This document shows positions 7,446 to 14,976 of a stretch of DNA of 64,000 nt, one piece after another. Each line of letters begins with the position of its first letter. Positions within the stretch are counted from its first letter, which is position 1. The DNA is from an uncultured Sinobacteraceae bacterium (GTDB taxonomy: Bacteria > Pseudomonadota > Gammaproteobacteria > Steroidobacterales > Steroidobacteraceae): contig CALEKY010000098.1 in the NCBI GenBank assembly GCA_937902995.1, positions 32,836-96,835 on the forward strand, read 5' to 3'. A program made the position numbers and the translations under genes. The notes below the pieces were generated by a model, which saw only the letters and a list, made by a program, of their open reading frames with translations, was not told the DNA's origin and ran no database searches.

Positions 7446-8504
7446 ATGGGTGTGGAATCTGGCGAAGAGGTTTTGAGCGAACGCGCGCAGCAGCTGCTCA
7501 AGCTGCTCATCGAGTCGTACATTCGCGATGGGCAGCCGGTGGGTTCGCGCACGCTTTCGCGGGATCTCGGCATGAAGCTGAGCGCCGCGACGATCCGTAA
7601 CGTCATGGCCGATCTCGAGGAGCTGGGGTTCGTGACCTCGCCTCATACGTCCGCCGGCCGCGTCCCGACCAACAAAGGGTATCGTTTCTTCGTCGACACA
7701 CTGCTCAAGTTCAAGCCGCCCGACGAGAGCGAGATCGCCGCAATCCAGTCGCGCCTGGACGAGCACGCTGACGATCCGAAGGCGCTGATCGCGACGGCTT
7801 CGCAGCTCTTGTCGAATGTCACGCGCTTGGCCGGACTGGTGACGCTGCCTCGTCAGAGTCACGCCTCGCTCAGCGCGATCGAATTCCTGCCGCTCTCCGA
7901 GAATCGCGTGCTGGCGATCATCGTGGTGAACGAGCGCGAGGTGCAGAACCGCATCTTGCAGCTCGAGCGGTACTACAGCGCCGAAGAGCTGCGCCGGGCT
8001 TCGAACTATCTGACCCAGGAGTTTCGCGGGAAGGATCTCAAAGAGGTGCGCGAGCACCTCCTCAACCAATTGAAGGAGACGCGCGAGCACCTGAATCAAA
8101 CGATGCTCGATGCAATCCGATTGGCGCAGCAGGTCGTCACGCCGACGAACGAGCAAAAGATCGAGTACGTGATGGCTGGTGAGACCAACCTCATGGGTTT
8201 CGCCGAGCTGTCGAATGTCGACAAGCTGCGGAGGCTCTTCGAAGCCTTTACGCAGCAGCGGGATATTCTCCACCTGCTCGATCAGAGCCTCGGGGCCGAG
8301 GGGGTGCAAATCTTCATCGGTCAGGAATCGGGCTACACGATCCTCGATGACTGCAGTATTGTCACGGCCCCGTACACGCTGGACCAAGAAGTCGTCGGCG
8401 TGCTCGGGGTGATCGGCCCGACGCGGATGGCTTACGAGCGCGTGATACCCATCGTGGATGTCACGGCAAAGCTCCTAGGGTCGGCGCTCGACGGCCGACA
8501 CTGA
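7446..8504 (+). CDS. hrcA: Heat-inducible transcription repressor HrcA
   Basis: Repressor of chaperone genes. 352 residues from ATG 7446; a GTG at 7443 directly precedes it in frame, and neither has a strong ribosome site. The N-terminal winged helix carries RTLSRDLGMKLSAATIRNVMADLEELGFVTSPHTSAGRVPTNKGYRFFVD, the family hallmark. The remaining part is the GAF-like HrcA domain (for example FIGQESGYTILDDCSIVTAPY). It heads the hrcA-grpE-dnaK-dnaJ cluster. I see no CIRCE element (TTAGCACTC-N9-GAGTGCTAA) in the upstream gap, so the operator may have diverged. Confidence 0.96.
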   Translation: MGVESGEEVLSERAQQLLKLLIESYIRDGQPVGSRTLSRDLGMKLSAATIRNVMADLEELGFVTSPHTSAGRVPTNKGYRFFVDTLLKFKPPDESEIAAIQSRLDEHADDPKALIATASQLLSNVTRLAGLVTLPRQSHASLSAIEFLPLSENRVLAIIVVNEREVQNRILQLERYYSAEELRRASNYLTQEFRGKDLKEVREHLLNQLKETREHLNQTMLDAIRLAQQVVTPTNEQKIEYVMAGETNLMGFAELSNVDKLRRLFEAFTQQRDILHLLDQSLGAEGVQIFIGQESGYTILDDCSIVTAPYTLDQEVVGVLGVIGPTRMAYERVIPIVDVTAKLLGSALDGRH

Positions 8505-8527
8505 GACATTCGTCGCTCGATCCCGCT

Positions 8528-8590
8528 CTTGAATTCGAGTTACCCGGGCCGCAGATCCCACGACGCCTTGACCTCCCGGCCGTCGGGCCG
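8528..8590 (+). promoter_or_regulatory. hrcA-grpE spacer: sigma-32-like -35 and short hairpin
   Basis: CTTGAA at 8528-8533 is preceded by TCCCGCT and matches the heat-shock -35, but no good -10 follows at 13-17 bases. A short hairpin CGGCC-GTCG-GGCCG sits at 8577-8590. The spacer may carry a second heat-shock promoter for grpE-dnaK; the evidence is weak. Confidence 0.25.
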
Positions 8591-8633
8591 TGGCGGTCTT
8601 TTGCTTTGAACGAACTGGAGAGCCGCGCAAGTC

Positions 8634-9200
8634 ATGACGATGCCCAACGACCAGAATGCCGCCGATTCGGCGACCGGTGCTCCCACTCCGACGCCCGAGG
8701 CGACTTCTGAGCAGACTACCGAGGCGAGTTCCGAAATGAATATCGAGGCGCTGAAAGAGGCGCTCAGTGCCGCGGAGGCTCGAGTCGCGGAACAGCGCGA
8801 CTTGTACTTGCGAGCGCTGGCCGAGCTGGAGAACGTGCGCAAGCGGGCCGCCCGCGACGTGGAGCAGGCGCACAAGTTCGCGATCGAGCGGTTCACCAAC
8901 GACTTGATCGGTGTGAAGGACAGTCTCGAGCTCGGTTTGGCCAGTGAAGCCACCGGAGAGGCGTTGCGGACCGGAACCGAAGCGACCCTGAAATTACTCG
9001 CCAAGGCGTTCGAGCGGGCGGGTGTCGTCGAAATCAATCCCGCCGGCGAGTCGTTCAATCCCGAGTATCACGAGGCGATGGCGGTACAGCCGTCCGCCGA
9101 TCAACCGCCGAATACCGTCGCGCAAGTCGTGCAGAAGGGTTATCTGCTGAACGGCCGTTTGTTGCGTCCCGCACGGGTCATCGTGACGCAAGCGCCCTGA
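8634..9200 (+). CDS. grpE: Nucleotide exchange factor GrpE
   Basis: Releases ADP from DnaK during chaperone cycling. 188 residues: an acidic, Ala/Thr-rich disordered N-terminus, a long dimerising helix (EALSAAEARVAEQRDLYLRALAELENVRKRAARD), then the beta domain that contacts DnaK (ESFNPEYHEAMAVQPSADQPPNTVAQVVQKGYLLNGRLLRPARVIV). GGAGAG lies about 12 bases before ATG 8634; ATG 8640 is an alternative. Placed between hrcA and dnaK, consistent with joint heat-shock control. Confidence 0.96.
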   Translation: MTMPNDQNAADSATGAPTPTPEATSEQTTEASSEMNIEALKEALSAAEARVAEQRDLYLRALAELENVRKRAARDVEQAHKFAIERFTNDLIGVKDSLELGLASEATGEALRTGTEATLKLLAKAFERAGVVEINPAGESFNPEYHEAMAVQPSADQPPNTVAQVVQKGYLLNGRLLRPARVIVTQAP

Positions 9201-9331
9201 CGTCGATGCCGATTACGCTGCCCCGTAAGAAAACAGCTTGAAAGGTCCGTCGGGACCCGCATCTAGCCCATCAATCAAGGTTTTTCGCAGCTTTCAGATT
9301 CAAACGTCTCTCGCAGTAGGAGTTATTGGCC

Positions 9332-11263
9332 ATGAGCAAAGTGATCGGCATCGACCTCGGCACGACGAACTCGTGCGTTGCGATCATGGAGGGCGGTAAG
9401 CCGCGCGTGATCGAGAACAGCGAAGGCGATCGCACGACGCCATCGATCGTTGCGTTCACGAAGGACAACGAGGTCCTCGTCGGACAGTCGGCCAAGCGCC
9501 AGGCAGTGACCAATCCGCAGAACACGCTGTTCGCCGTCAAGCGCCTCATCGGGCGCCGCTTCGACGACTCCGTCGTACAGAAAGATGTCGGCATGGTCCC
9601 CTACAAGATCGTCAAGGCCGATAACGGCGACGCATGGGTGGAAGTGCAGGGCAAGAAGATGGCGCCTCCGGAGATTTCCGCGCGCGTCCTGCAGAAGATG
9701 AAGAAGACCGCGGAAGACTTCCTTGGCACGACCGTGACCGACGCGGTCATCACCGTACCCGCTTACTTCAACGACTCTCAGCGTCAAGCGACGAAAGATG
9801 CAGGCCGCATCGCGGGCTTGAACGTCAAGCGCATCATCAACGAGCCGACCGCGGCTGCGCTTGCGTACGGTCTCGACAAGCAAGGCGGCGACCGCAAGAT
9901 CGTCGTCTACGACCTTGGCGGCGGTACGTTCGACGTCTCGATCATCGAAGTTGCGGACGTCGACGGTGAGCGGCAGTTCGAAGTGCTCGCCACGAACGGC
10001 GATACGTTCCTGGGCGGCGAGGATTTCGACAAGCGCATCATCGACTACATCGCCGAAGAGTTCAAAAAGGAGAGCGGCGTCGACGTGCGTCGCGACCCGC
10101 TGGCAATGCAGCGTCTCAAGGAGGCGGCCGAGAAGGCGAAGATCGAGCTGTCGTCGAGCCAGCAGACCGACATCAATCTGCCGTACATCACGGCGGATGC
10201 GTCCGGTCCGAAGCACCTGAACGTGAAGCTCACGCGCGCGAAGCTCGAGTCGCTCGTCGAGGACTTGGTGCAAAGGACGATCGAGCCTTGCCGCACGGCG
10301 CTCAAGGATGCCGATCTTTCGATCAAGGATATTTCCGAGGTCATCCTGGTCGGCGGTCAGACGCGCATGCCCCTCGTGCAGAAGTACGTCAAAGACTTCT
10401 TCGGCAAGGAGCCGCGCAAGGACGTCAATCCTGACGAAGCGGTGGCCATCGGCGCCGCGATTCAGGCCGGCGTGCTTTCGGGCGAAGTCAAAGACGTGTT
10501 GCTGCTCGACGTCACTCCGCTGTCGCTCGGTATCGAGACGCTCGGCGGCGTGATGACCAAGCTGATCGAGAAGAACACGACGATCCCGACGAAGGCGACG
10601 CAAGTGTTCTCCACGGCGGACGACAACCAGAGTGCCGTGACGATCCATGTGCTGCAAGGCGAACGCCAGCGTGCAGCGGACAACAAGTCGCTCGGCCAGT
10701 TCAATCTCGAGGGTATTCCGCCCGCACCGCGCGGCGTGCCGCAGATCGAGGTGACGTTCGACATCGATGCCAACGGCATCTTGAACGTCTCGGCGCGCGA
10801 CAAGGCGACGGGCAAGGAACAGAAGATCGTGATCAAGGCGTCCAGCGGTCTCACGGAAGAGGAGATCCAGCGCATGGTCAAGGACGCCGAGTCGCACGCG
10901 GAGGAAGACCGCAAGTTCCGCGAGCTCGTCGAGTCGCGTAACAAGGCCGATGCCTTGATCCATTCGACGGAGAAGGCGCTTAAGGAACTGGGCGACAAGG
11001 TGTCGCCGAGCGATCGTGCGAACGTCGAGTCGGCACTGTCCGATTTGAAGAGCGTGGCTTCGGGCGACGACAAGGATGTGATCGATCGGAAGATCGAGGC
11101 GCTCGCGAAAGCTTCGGCTTCTTTGGCGCAACAGGCCTACGCTCAGCAGAGCGAAGGTGCTGAAGCATCCGCTAGCGCAGGTGCTGGCGGTGCGAAGAGC
11201 GGCCAGGATGACGTGCTCGATGCCGAGTTCGAGGAAGTGAAAGACAAGAAGAAGGACGCATGA
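9332..11263 (+). CDS. dnaK: Chaperone DnaK (Hsp70)
   Basis: ATP-driven folding chaperone, 643 residues. The ATPase domain begins MSKVIGIDLGTTNSCVAIMEGG and contains YDLGGGTFDVSI and VGGQTRMPLVQKYVKDFFGKEP. The linker DVLLLDVTPLSLGIETLGGVMT leads to the substrate domain and helical lid. The tail ends with an acidic stretch (DDVLDAEFEEVKDKKKDA), typical of proteobacterial DnaK. AGGAG at 9318-9322 fits ATG 9332; a TTG six bases upstream is less likely. Partners GrpE and DnaJ are encoded on either side. Confidence 0.99.
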   Translation: MSKVIGIDLGTTNSCVAIMEGGKPRVIENSEGDRTTPSIVAFTKDNEVLVGQSAKRQAVTNPQNTLFAVKRLIGRRFDDSVVQKDVGMVPYKIVKADNGDAWVEVQGKKMAPPEISARVLQKMKKTAEDFLGTTVTDAVITVPAYFNDSQRQATKDAGRIAGLNVKRIINEPTAAALAYGLDKQGGDRKIVVYDLGGGTFDVSIIEVADVDGERQFEVLATNGDTFLGGEDFDKRIIDYIAEEFKKESGVDVRRDPLAMQRLKEAAEKAKIELSSSQQTDINLPYITADASGPKHLNVKLTRAKLESLVEDLVQRTIEPCRTALKDADLSIKDISEVILVGGQTRMPLVQKYVKDFFGKEPRKDVNPDEAVAIGAAIQAGVLSGEVKDVLLLDVTPLSLGIETLGGVMTKLIEKNTTIPTKATQVFSTADDNQSAVTIHVLQGERQRAADNKSLGQFNLEGIPPAPRGVPQIEVTFDIDANGILNVSARDKATGKEQKIVIKASSGLTEEEIQRMVKDAESHAEEDRKFRELVESRNKADALIHSTEKALKELGDKVSPSDRANVESALSDLKSVASGDDKDVIDRKIEALAKASASLAQQAYAQQSEGAEASASAGAGGAKSGQDDVLDAEFEEVKDKKKDA

Positions 11264-11289
11264 GCTGCTCGTGACCCGAGATTCGTGAG

Positions 11290-11317
11290 TGACCGGGCGG
11301 CGTCCGTCGCCCGGTCA
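11290..11317 (+). terminator. Hairpin between dnaK and dnaJ
   Basis: Perfect 10-bp arms TGACCGGGCG and CGCCCGGTCA around an 8-base loop, 26 bp after the dnaK stop. There is no following T-run, so it is a likely processing or partial-attenuation site rather than a full terminator. Confidence 0.5.
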
Positions 11318-11428
11318 TGGAGTCCGGTCCGAGTTGCGACATAGTGCGCTCGATTGTCGAAGCGCACGCAGGCATGATGGTCGGCCATCGGCGGCTAATC
11401 ACGAACCGGTCACGACTGACGTCCCCGC

Positions 11429-12562
11429 ATGTCCAAGCGCGATTACTACCAGATCCTCGATGTCCCGCGCACGGCGACCGAAGCCGAGATCAAGAAGGCT
11501 TATCGGCGCCTTGCCATGAAATATCACCCGGATCGCAATCCGAACGATCGCGAGGCCGAGGAGAAGTTCAAGGAAGCCAAGGAGGCTTACGACGTTCTGC
11601 GGGACGAGCAGAAGCGTGCCATCTACGACCAGTACGGCCACGAAGGCCTCGCTTCGCGCTCGGGCGCCGGCGGCGGATTTAGCTCGGCGGATGCGTTCGC
11701 CGATATCTTCGGCGATGTTTTCGGCGACATCTTCGGCACCGGCCGTCGTGGCGGTGCTCGGCAAGTGTTTCGCGGCGCCGATCTTCGCTACGACCTGGAG
11801 CTCGATCTCGAGCAGGCCGTTTTCGGCCACAACGCCGACATCGAATTCACGACGCTCTGCGAGTGCGAAACCTGTTCGGGAACGGGGGCAGCCCTGGGCT
11901 CGAAGCCAACCACGTGCGAGACCTGCAACGGCGTGGGTCAGGTGCGCATGCAGCAGGGCTTCTTCGCCGTTCAACAGACGTGCCCCCGCTGTAAAGGGCG
12001 TGGCCAGATCATTCACGATGCTTGCAAGTCGTGCATGGGCCAGGGGCGGGTGCGCAAGAAGAAGACGTTGGCCGTCAAGATCCCGCCAGGTGTCGATACG
12101 GGCGACCGAATTCGATTGACCGGAGAGGGCGAGGCAGGCCGCAATGGCGGTCCTCCGGGCGATCTCTACGTCGAGATTCGCGTTCGCGAGCATCCGATTT
12201 TCGAGCGCGACGGCAGCCATCTGTCCTGCGAAGTCCCGATTAGCTTCGTCACGGCAGCGCTCGGCGGTACGATCGAAGTCCCGACGCTCGACGGTAATGT
12301 GATTTTGAAAGTCCCTCCCGAGACTCAGTCCGGCCGTGTGTTCAGGCTGCGCGAAAAAGGTGTCAAGCCGGTTCGAGGGGGGCCGGTTGGCGATCTGTTC
12401 TGTCGCGTGGTCGTAGAGACCCCAGTCAATCTCACCGAGGAACAACGCGAGATCCTGCGTCAGTTCGAGCGCACGATGAAGGAGAGCTCGCGGAACCACA
12501 CGCCGCGCGAGCGATCCTGGTTCGACGGGGTGAAGCGGTTCTTCGGGGCGATGCGCAACTAA
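11429..12562 (+). CDS. dnaJ: Chaperone DnaJ (Hsp40)
   Basis: Co-chaperone that stimulates DnaK ATPase. 377 residues. J domain at the N-terminus (SKRDYYQILDVPRTATEAEIKKAYRRLAMKYHPDRNP, with HPD). A Gly/Phe-rich linker follows, then four zinc motifs (CETCSGTG, CETCNGVG, CPRCKGRG, CKSCMGQG) around residues 145-215, and the C-terminal substrate-binding beta domains. Last gene of the chaperone cluster, 165 bp after dnaK. Confidence 0.98.
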   Translation: MSKRDYYQILDVPRTATEAEIKKAYRRLAMKYHPDRNPNDREAEEKFKEAKEAYDVLRDEQKRAIYDQYGHEGLASRSGAGGGFSSADAFADIFGDVFGDIFGTGRRGGARQVFRGADLRYDLELDLEQAVFGHNADIEFTTLCECETCSGTGAALGSKPTTCETCNGVGQVRMQQGFFAVQQTCPRCKGRGQIIHDACKSCMGQGRVRKKKTLAVKIPPGVDTGDRIRLTGEGEAGRNGGPPGDLYVEIRVREHPIFERDGSHLSCEVPISFVTAALGGTIEVPTLDGNVILKVPPETQSGRVFRLREKGVKPVRGGPVGDLFCRVVVETPVNLTEEQREILRQFERTMKESSRNHTPRERSWFDGVKRFFGAMRN

Positions 12563-12721
12563 GTCAGGCTGTAGACTGAAGGCTGTAGGTTGCAGGTTGG
12601 CGGCGAAGCCGCCGCATTCCTGGTGCTAGAGCGCCGGGCGTTGTCGACGAAGGCGCATCGCCCTGTGCGGCAACGACGACATGCCGCATCCAAGCGAAAT
12701 CGACAAGAAGTGACGACGAAC
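12563..12721 (+). repeat. dnaJ-dapB spacer with GGCTGTAG-type repeats and a hairpin
   Basis: Directly after dnaJ come imperfect repeats of GGCTGTAG/GGTTGCAG (12567-12600: AGGCTGTAG, AAGGCTGTAGG, TTGCAGGTT), then a short hairpin GGCGGC-GAA-GCCGCC (12599-12613) without a T-run. The rest shows no clear promoter. The repeat wording recurs near 63.7 and 63.95 kb. Confidence 0.6.
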
Positions 12722-13555
12722 ATGAGCGAGCACCCTTTGCGGATTGCGATTCTGGGAGCGACGGGCCGAATGGGTGCGGCGCTGCTCCGCGCGATCGATG
12801 AACTGCCAGGGGCGAAGTTGGTGGGGGCGACGGCGTCGGCTGGGAGCCGCTGGCTCGGTCAGGACGCGGGAGTGCCAGGCGGTGGGGCAGCACGTGGCGT
12901 TGCGATCACGTCGAGTCCCGCTGACGCAGTGCGATTTGCGAACGTTGCCATCGATTTCACGCTACCTGAAGCAACCGCCGGTAACCTCGAAGCGTGTGCG
13001 GCCGCAGGATGTCCGCTCGTGATCGGAACGACCGGCTATGGGGCCGATGTACGCGCGCAGATCGAACGGACTGCCGAAAAGATTCCGATCGTCGCTGCGG
13101 CGAACATGAGCGTGGGCGTGAACCTCCTCATCGGCCTAACCCAGTTGGCGGCTCAAGCGCTCGATGCCAGCTACGACATCGAAATCTTCGAGGCCCATCA
13201 TCGCAACAAGAAGGATGCGCCCTCTGGCACGGCGCTGGCGCTCGGCGAGGCAGCCGCGGCGGGTCGGGGGATTTCGCTCGAGGCTGCCGCCGTGTTCGAT
13301 CGTCACGGTACGACCGGGCCCAGGCCGTCCGGAGCCATCGGGTTCTCGGTCTTTCGCGGCGGTGATGTGATCGGCGACCACACGGTGACCTTTGCGGGCA
13401 TCGGCGAGCGGATCGAGTTGACACACCGCGCCAGCGACCGAATGACCTTTGCGCGCGGTGCAATGCACGCTGCGCGGTGGATCGTCGGTCGCAAGCCGGG
13501 GTTGTACTCGATGCAGGACGTCCTCGGGTTGAAGCAGGTGTCCGCTCGAACATGA
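12722..13555 (+). CDS. dapB: 4-hydroxy-tetrahydrodipicolinate reductase
   Basis: NAD(P)H-dependent step of the lysine/meso-diaminopimelate pathway. 277 residues. Rossmann motif GATGRMG at 12-18, IGTTG near 102, and the catalytic/substrate block EAHHRNKKDAPSGTAL with His159/His160 and Lys164. An in-frame upstream start at 12590 would add 44 residues made of the repeat tract and is rejected; ATG 12722 gives the usual length. Confidence 0.97.
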   Translation: MSEHPLRIAILGATGRMGAALLRAIDELPGAKLVGATASAGSRWLGQDAGVPGGGAARGVAITSSPADAVRFANVAIDFTLPEATAGNLEACAAAGCPLVIGTTGYGADVRAQIERTAEKIPIVAAANMSVGVNLLIGLTQLAAQALDASYDIEIFEAHHRNKKDAPSGTALALGEAAAAGRGISLEAAAVFDRHGTTGPRPSGAIGFSVFRGGDVIGDHTVTFAGIGERIELTHRASDRMTFARGAMHAARWIVGRKPGLYSMQDVLGLKQVSART

Positions 13556-13577
13556 AATACGTGGACGGATCGCGGAC

Positions 13578-13602
13578 TTGCTGTACGACGCTCGTGCAGC
13601 AA
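13578..13602. promoter_or_regulatory. Dyad in the dapB-carA gap
   Basis: TTGCTGTACGA, three bases (CGC), TCGTGCAGCAA: 11-bp arms with a single T-G wobble. It lies 23 bp after dapB and about 190 bp before carA. No T-run follows. It is either a weak dapB terminator hairpin or an operator for carAB. Confidence 0.45.
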
Positions 13603-13685
13603 CACAGTTCGATTCTGCGGACACAGAACAGAAATTTGCGCGCTTGAATTCGTCGCGTTCGCTTCCATCACTGCGACCACTCGCG

Positions 13686-13691
13686 TACACT
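13686..13691 (+). promoter_or_regulatory. Possible -10 box for carAB
   Basis: TACACT (4 of 6), about 100 bp before carA. No good -35 is seen 17 bp upstream (TTCCAT). Weak candidate. Confidence 0.22.
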
Positions 13692-13793
13692 CCTTGCTTC
13701 AGCACGCGTCGAAACATCTGTGTGCGGGATCGGTCCTCGAGGCCCCTCCCGCTCTAGTCGTGCGTGCCTGAAACACTGACTTCGGGAGATTCT

Positions 13794-14972
13794 GTGACAA
13801 CACCCGCTGTACTGGCGCTCGAAGATGGCACGGTCTTCCATGGTCGGTCGATCGGCGCCAAGGGAAATACAACCGGCGAAGTGGTGTTCAACACCGCCAT
13901 GACCGGTTATCAGGAGATCCTCACCGATCCTTCCTATTGTCGACAGATCGTTACGCTGACCTATCCGCACATCGGAAATACCGGTGCGAATCCCGAAGAC
14001 CTCGAATCGTCTGCAATTTACGCGGCTGGACTGATCATTCGCGATCTGCCCGCGACCTACTCGAGTTGGCGTGCTGCCGAATCGCTCGAGGAATTCCTGC
14101 AGCGAGGCAAAGTCGTAGCGATCGCCGATATCGACACGCGCAAGCTGACGCGAATCCTTCGCGAGAAGGGCGCCTTGGCCGGCTGCATCATGACGGGCGA
14201 GAAAGCGGATCCGAACGCCGCAGTCCATGCTGCGCGCAAGTTTCCTGGCCTCAAGGGAATGGATCTCGCGAAAGTCGTGTCGACGAAGCGCATCTACCAA
14301 TGGAACGAAGGAACGAACTGGGCGCTCGAGCAAGGGCCGAAACAGCGGCCTGGCCAACGAGTGCACGTCGTCGCATACGACTTCGGAATCAAGCGCAACA
14401 TCCTGCGTTGTCTCGCTGATCGGGGTTGCCGGATTACGGTGGTACCGGCGCAAACGCCCGCCGACAAAGTGTTGGCGATGAATCCGGACGGAATTTTCCT
14501 GTCGAATGGGCCCGGCGATCCCGAGCCCTGCACGTATGCCATCGAGGCGATTCGCGAGTTCCTGAAGACGGACATCCCCATTTTCGGAATCTGTCTCGGA
14601 CATCAGCTGCTCGGTCTCGCGGCCGGTGCGAAGACCGTGAAAATGAAGTTCGGGCATCACGGCGCGAATCACCCGGTGCTCGATATTGCAACCGGACGCG
14701 TGCTGATCTCGAGCCAGAACCACGGTTTCGCGGTCGACGAGTCGACCTTGAGCGACAACGTGCGCGTGACGCACAAGTCGTTGTTCGACGGCTCGCTGCA
14801 AGGCATCGAGCTCACGGATCGTCCTGCCTTCGGCTTCCAAGGCCATCCGGAAGCAAGCCCGGGTCCGAACGACGTGAAAGTCCTGTTCGAGCGCTTCGTC
14901 ACGCTGATCCACGAGCGACTGCACGCGCAAGCCGCCGGAAAAGAGACACCACGACGCGCCGCCGAACGCTAG
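13794..14972 (+). CDS. carA: Carbamoyl-phosphate synthase, small (glutaminase) subunit
   Basis: Releases ammonia from glutamine for carbamoyl phosphate, feeding arginine and pyrimidine synthesis. 392 residues from GTG 13794, which has GGGAG at good spacing; a GTG at 13764 would add ten residues. N-terminal domain: LALEDGTVFHGRSIGAKGNTTGEVVFNTAMTGYQEILTDPSY. The class-I glutaminase has nucleophile Cys267 in FGICLGHQLLGLA and the His/Glu pair in GHPEASPGP. Four bases separate it from carB. Confidence 0.98.
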   Translation: MTTPAVLALEDGTVFHGRSIGAKGNTTGEVVFNTAMTGYQEILTDPSYCRQIVTLTYPHIGNTGANPEDLESSAIYAAGLIIRDLPATYSSWRAAESLEEFLQRGKVVAIADIDTRKLTRILREKGALAGCIMTGEKADPNAAVHAARKFPGLKGMDLAKVVSTKRIYQWNEGTNWALEQGPKQRPGQRVHVVAYDFGIKRNILRCLADRGCRITVVPAQTPADKVLAMNPDGIFLSNGPGDPEPCTYAIEAIREFLKTDIPIFGICLGHQLLGLAAGAKTVKMKFGHHGANHPVLDIATGRVLISSQNHGFAVDESTLSDNVRVTHKSLFDGSLQGIELTDRPAFGFQGHPEASPGPNDVKVLFERFVTLIHERLHAQAAGKETPRRAAER

Positions 14973-14976
14973 CGAA

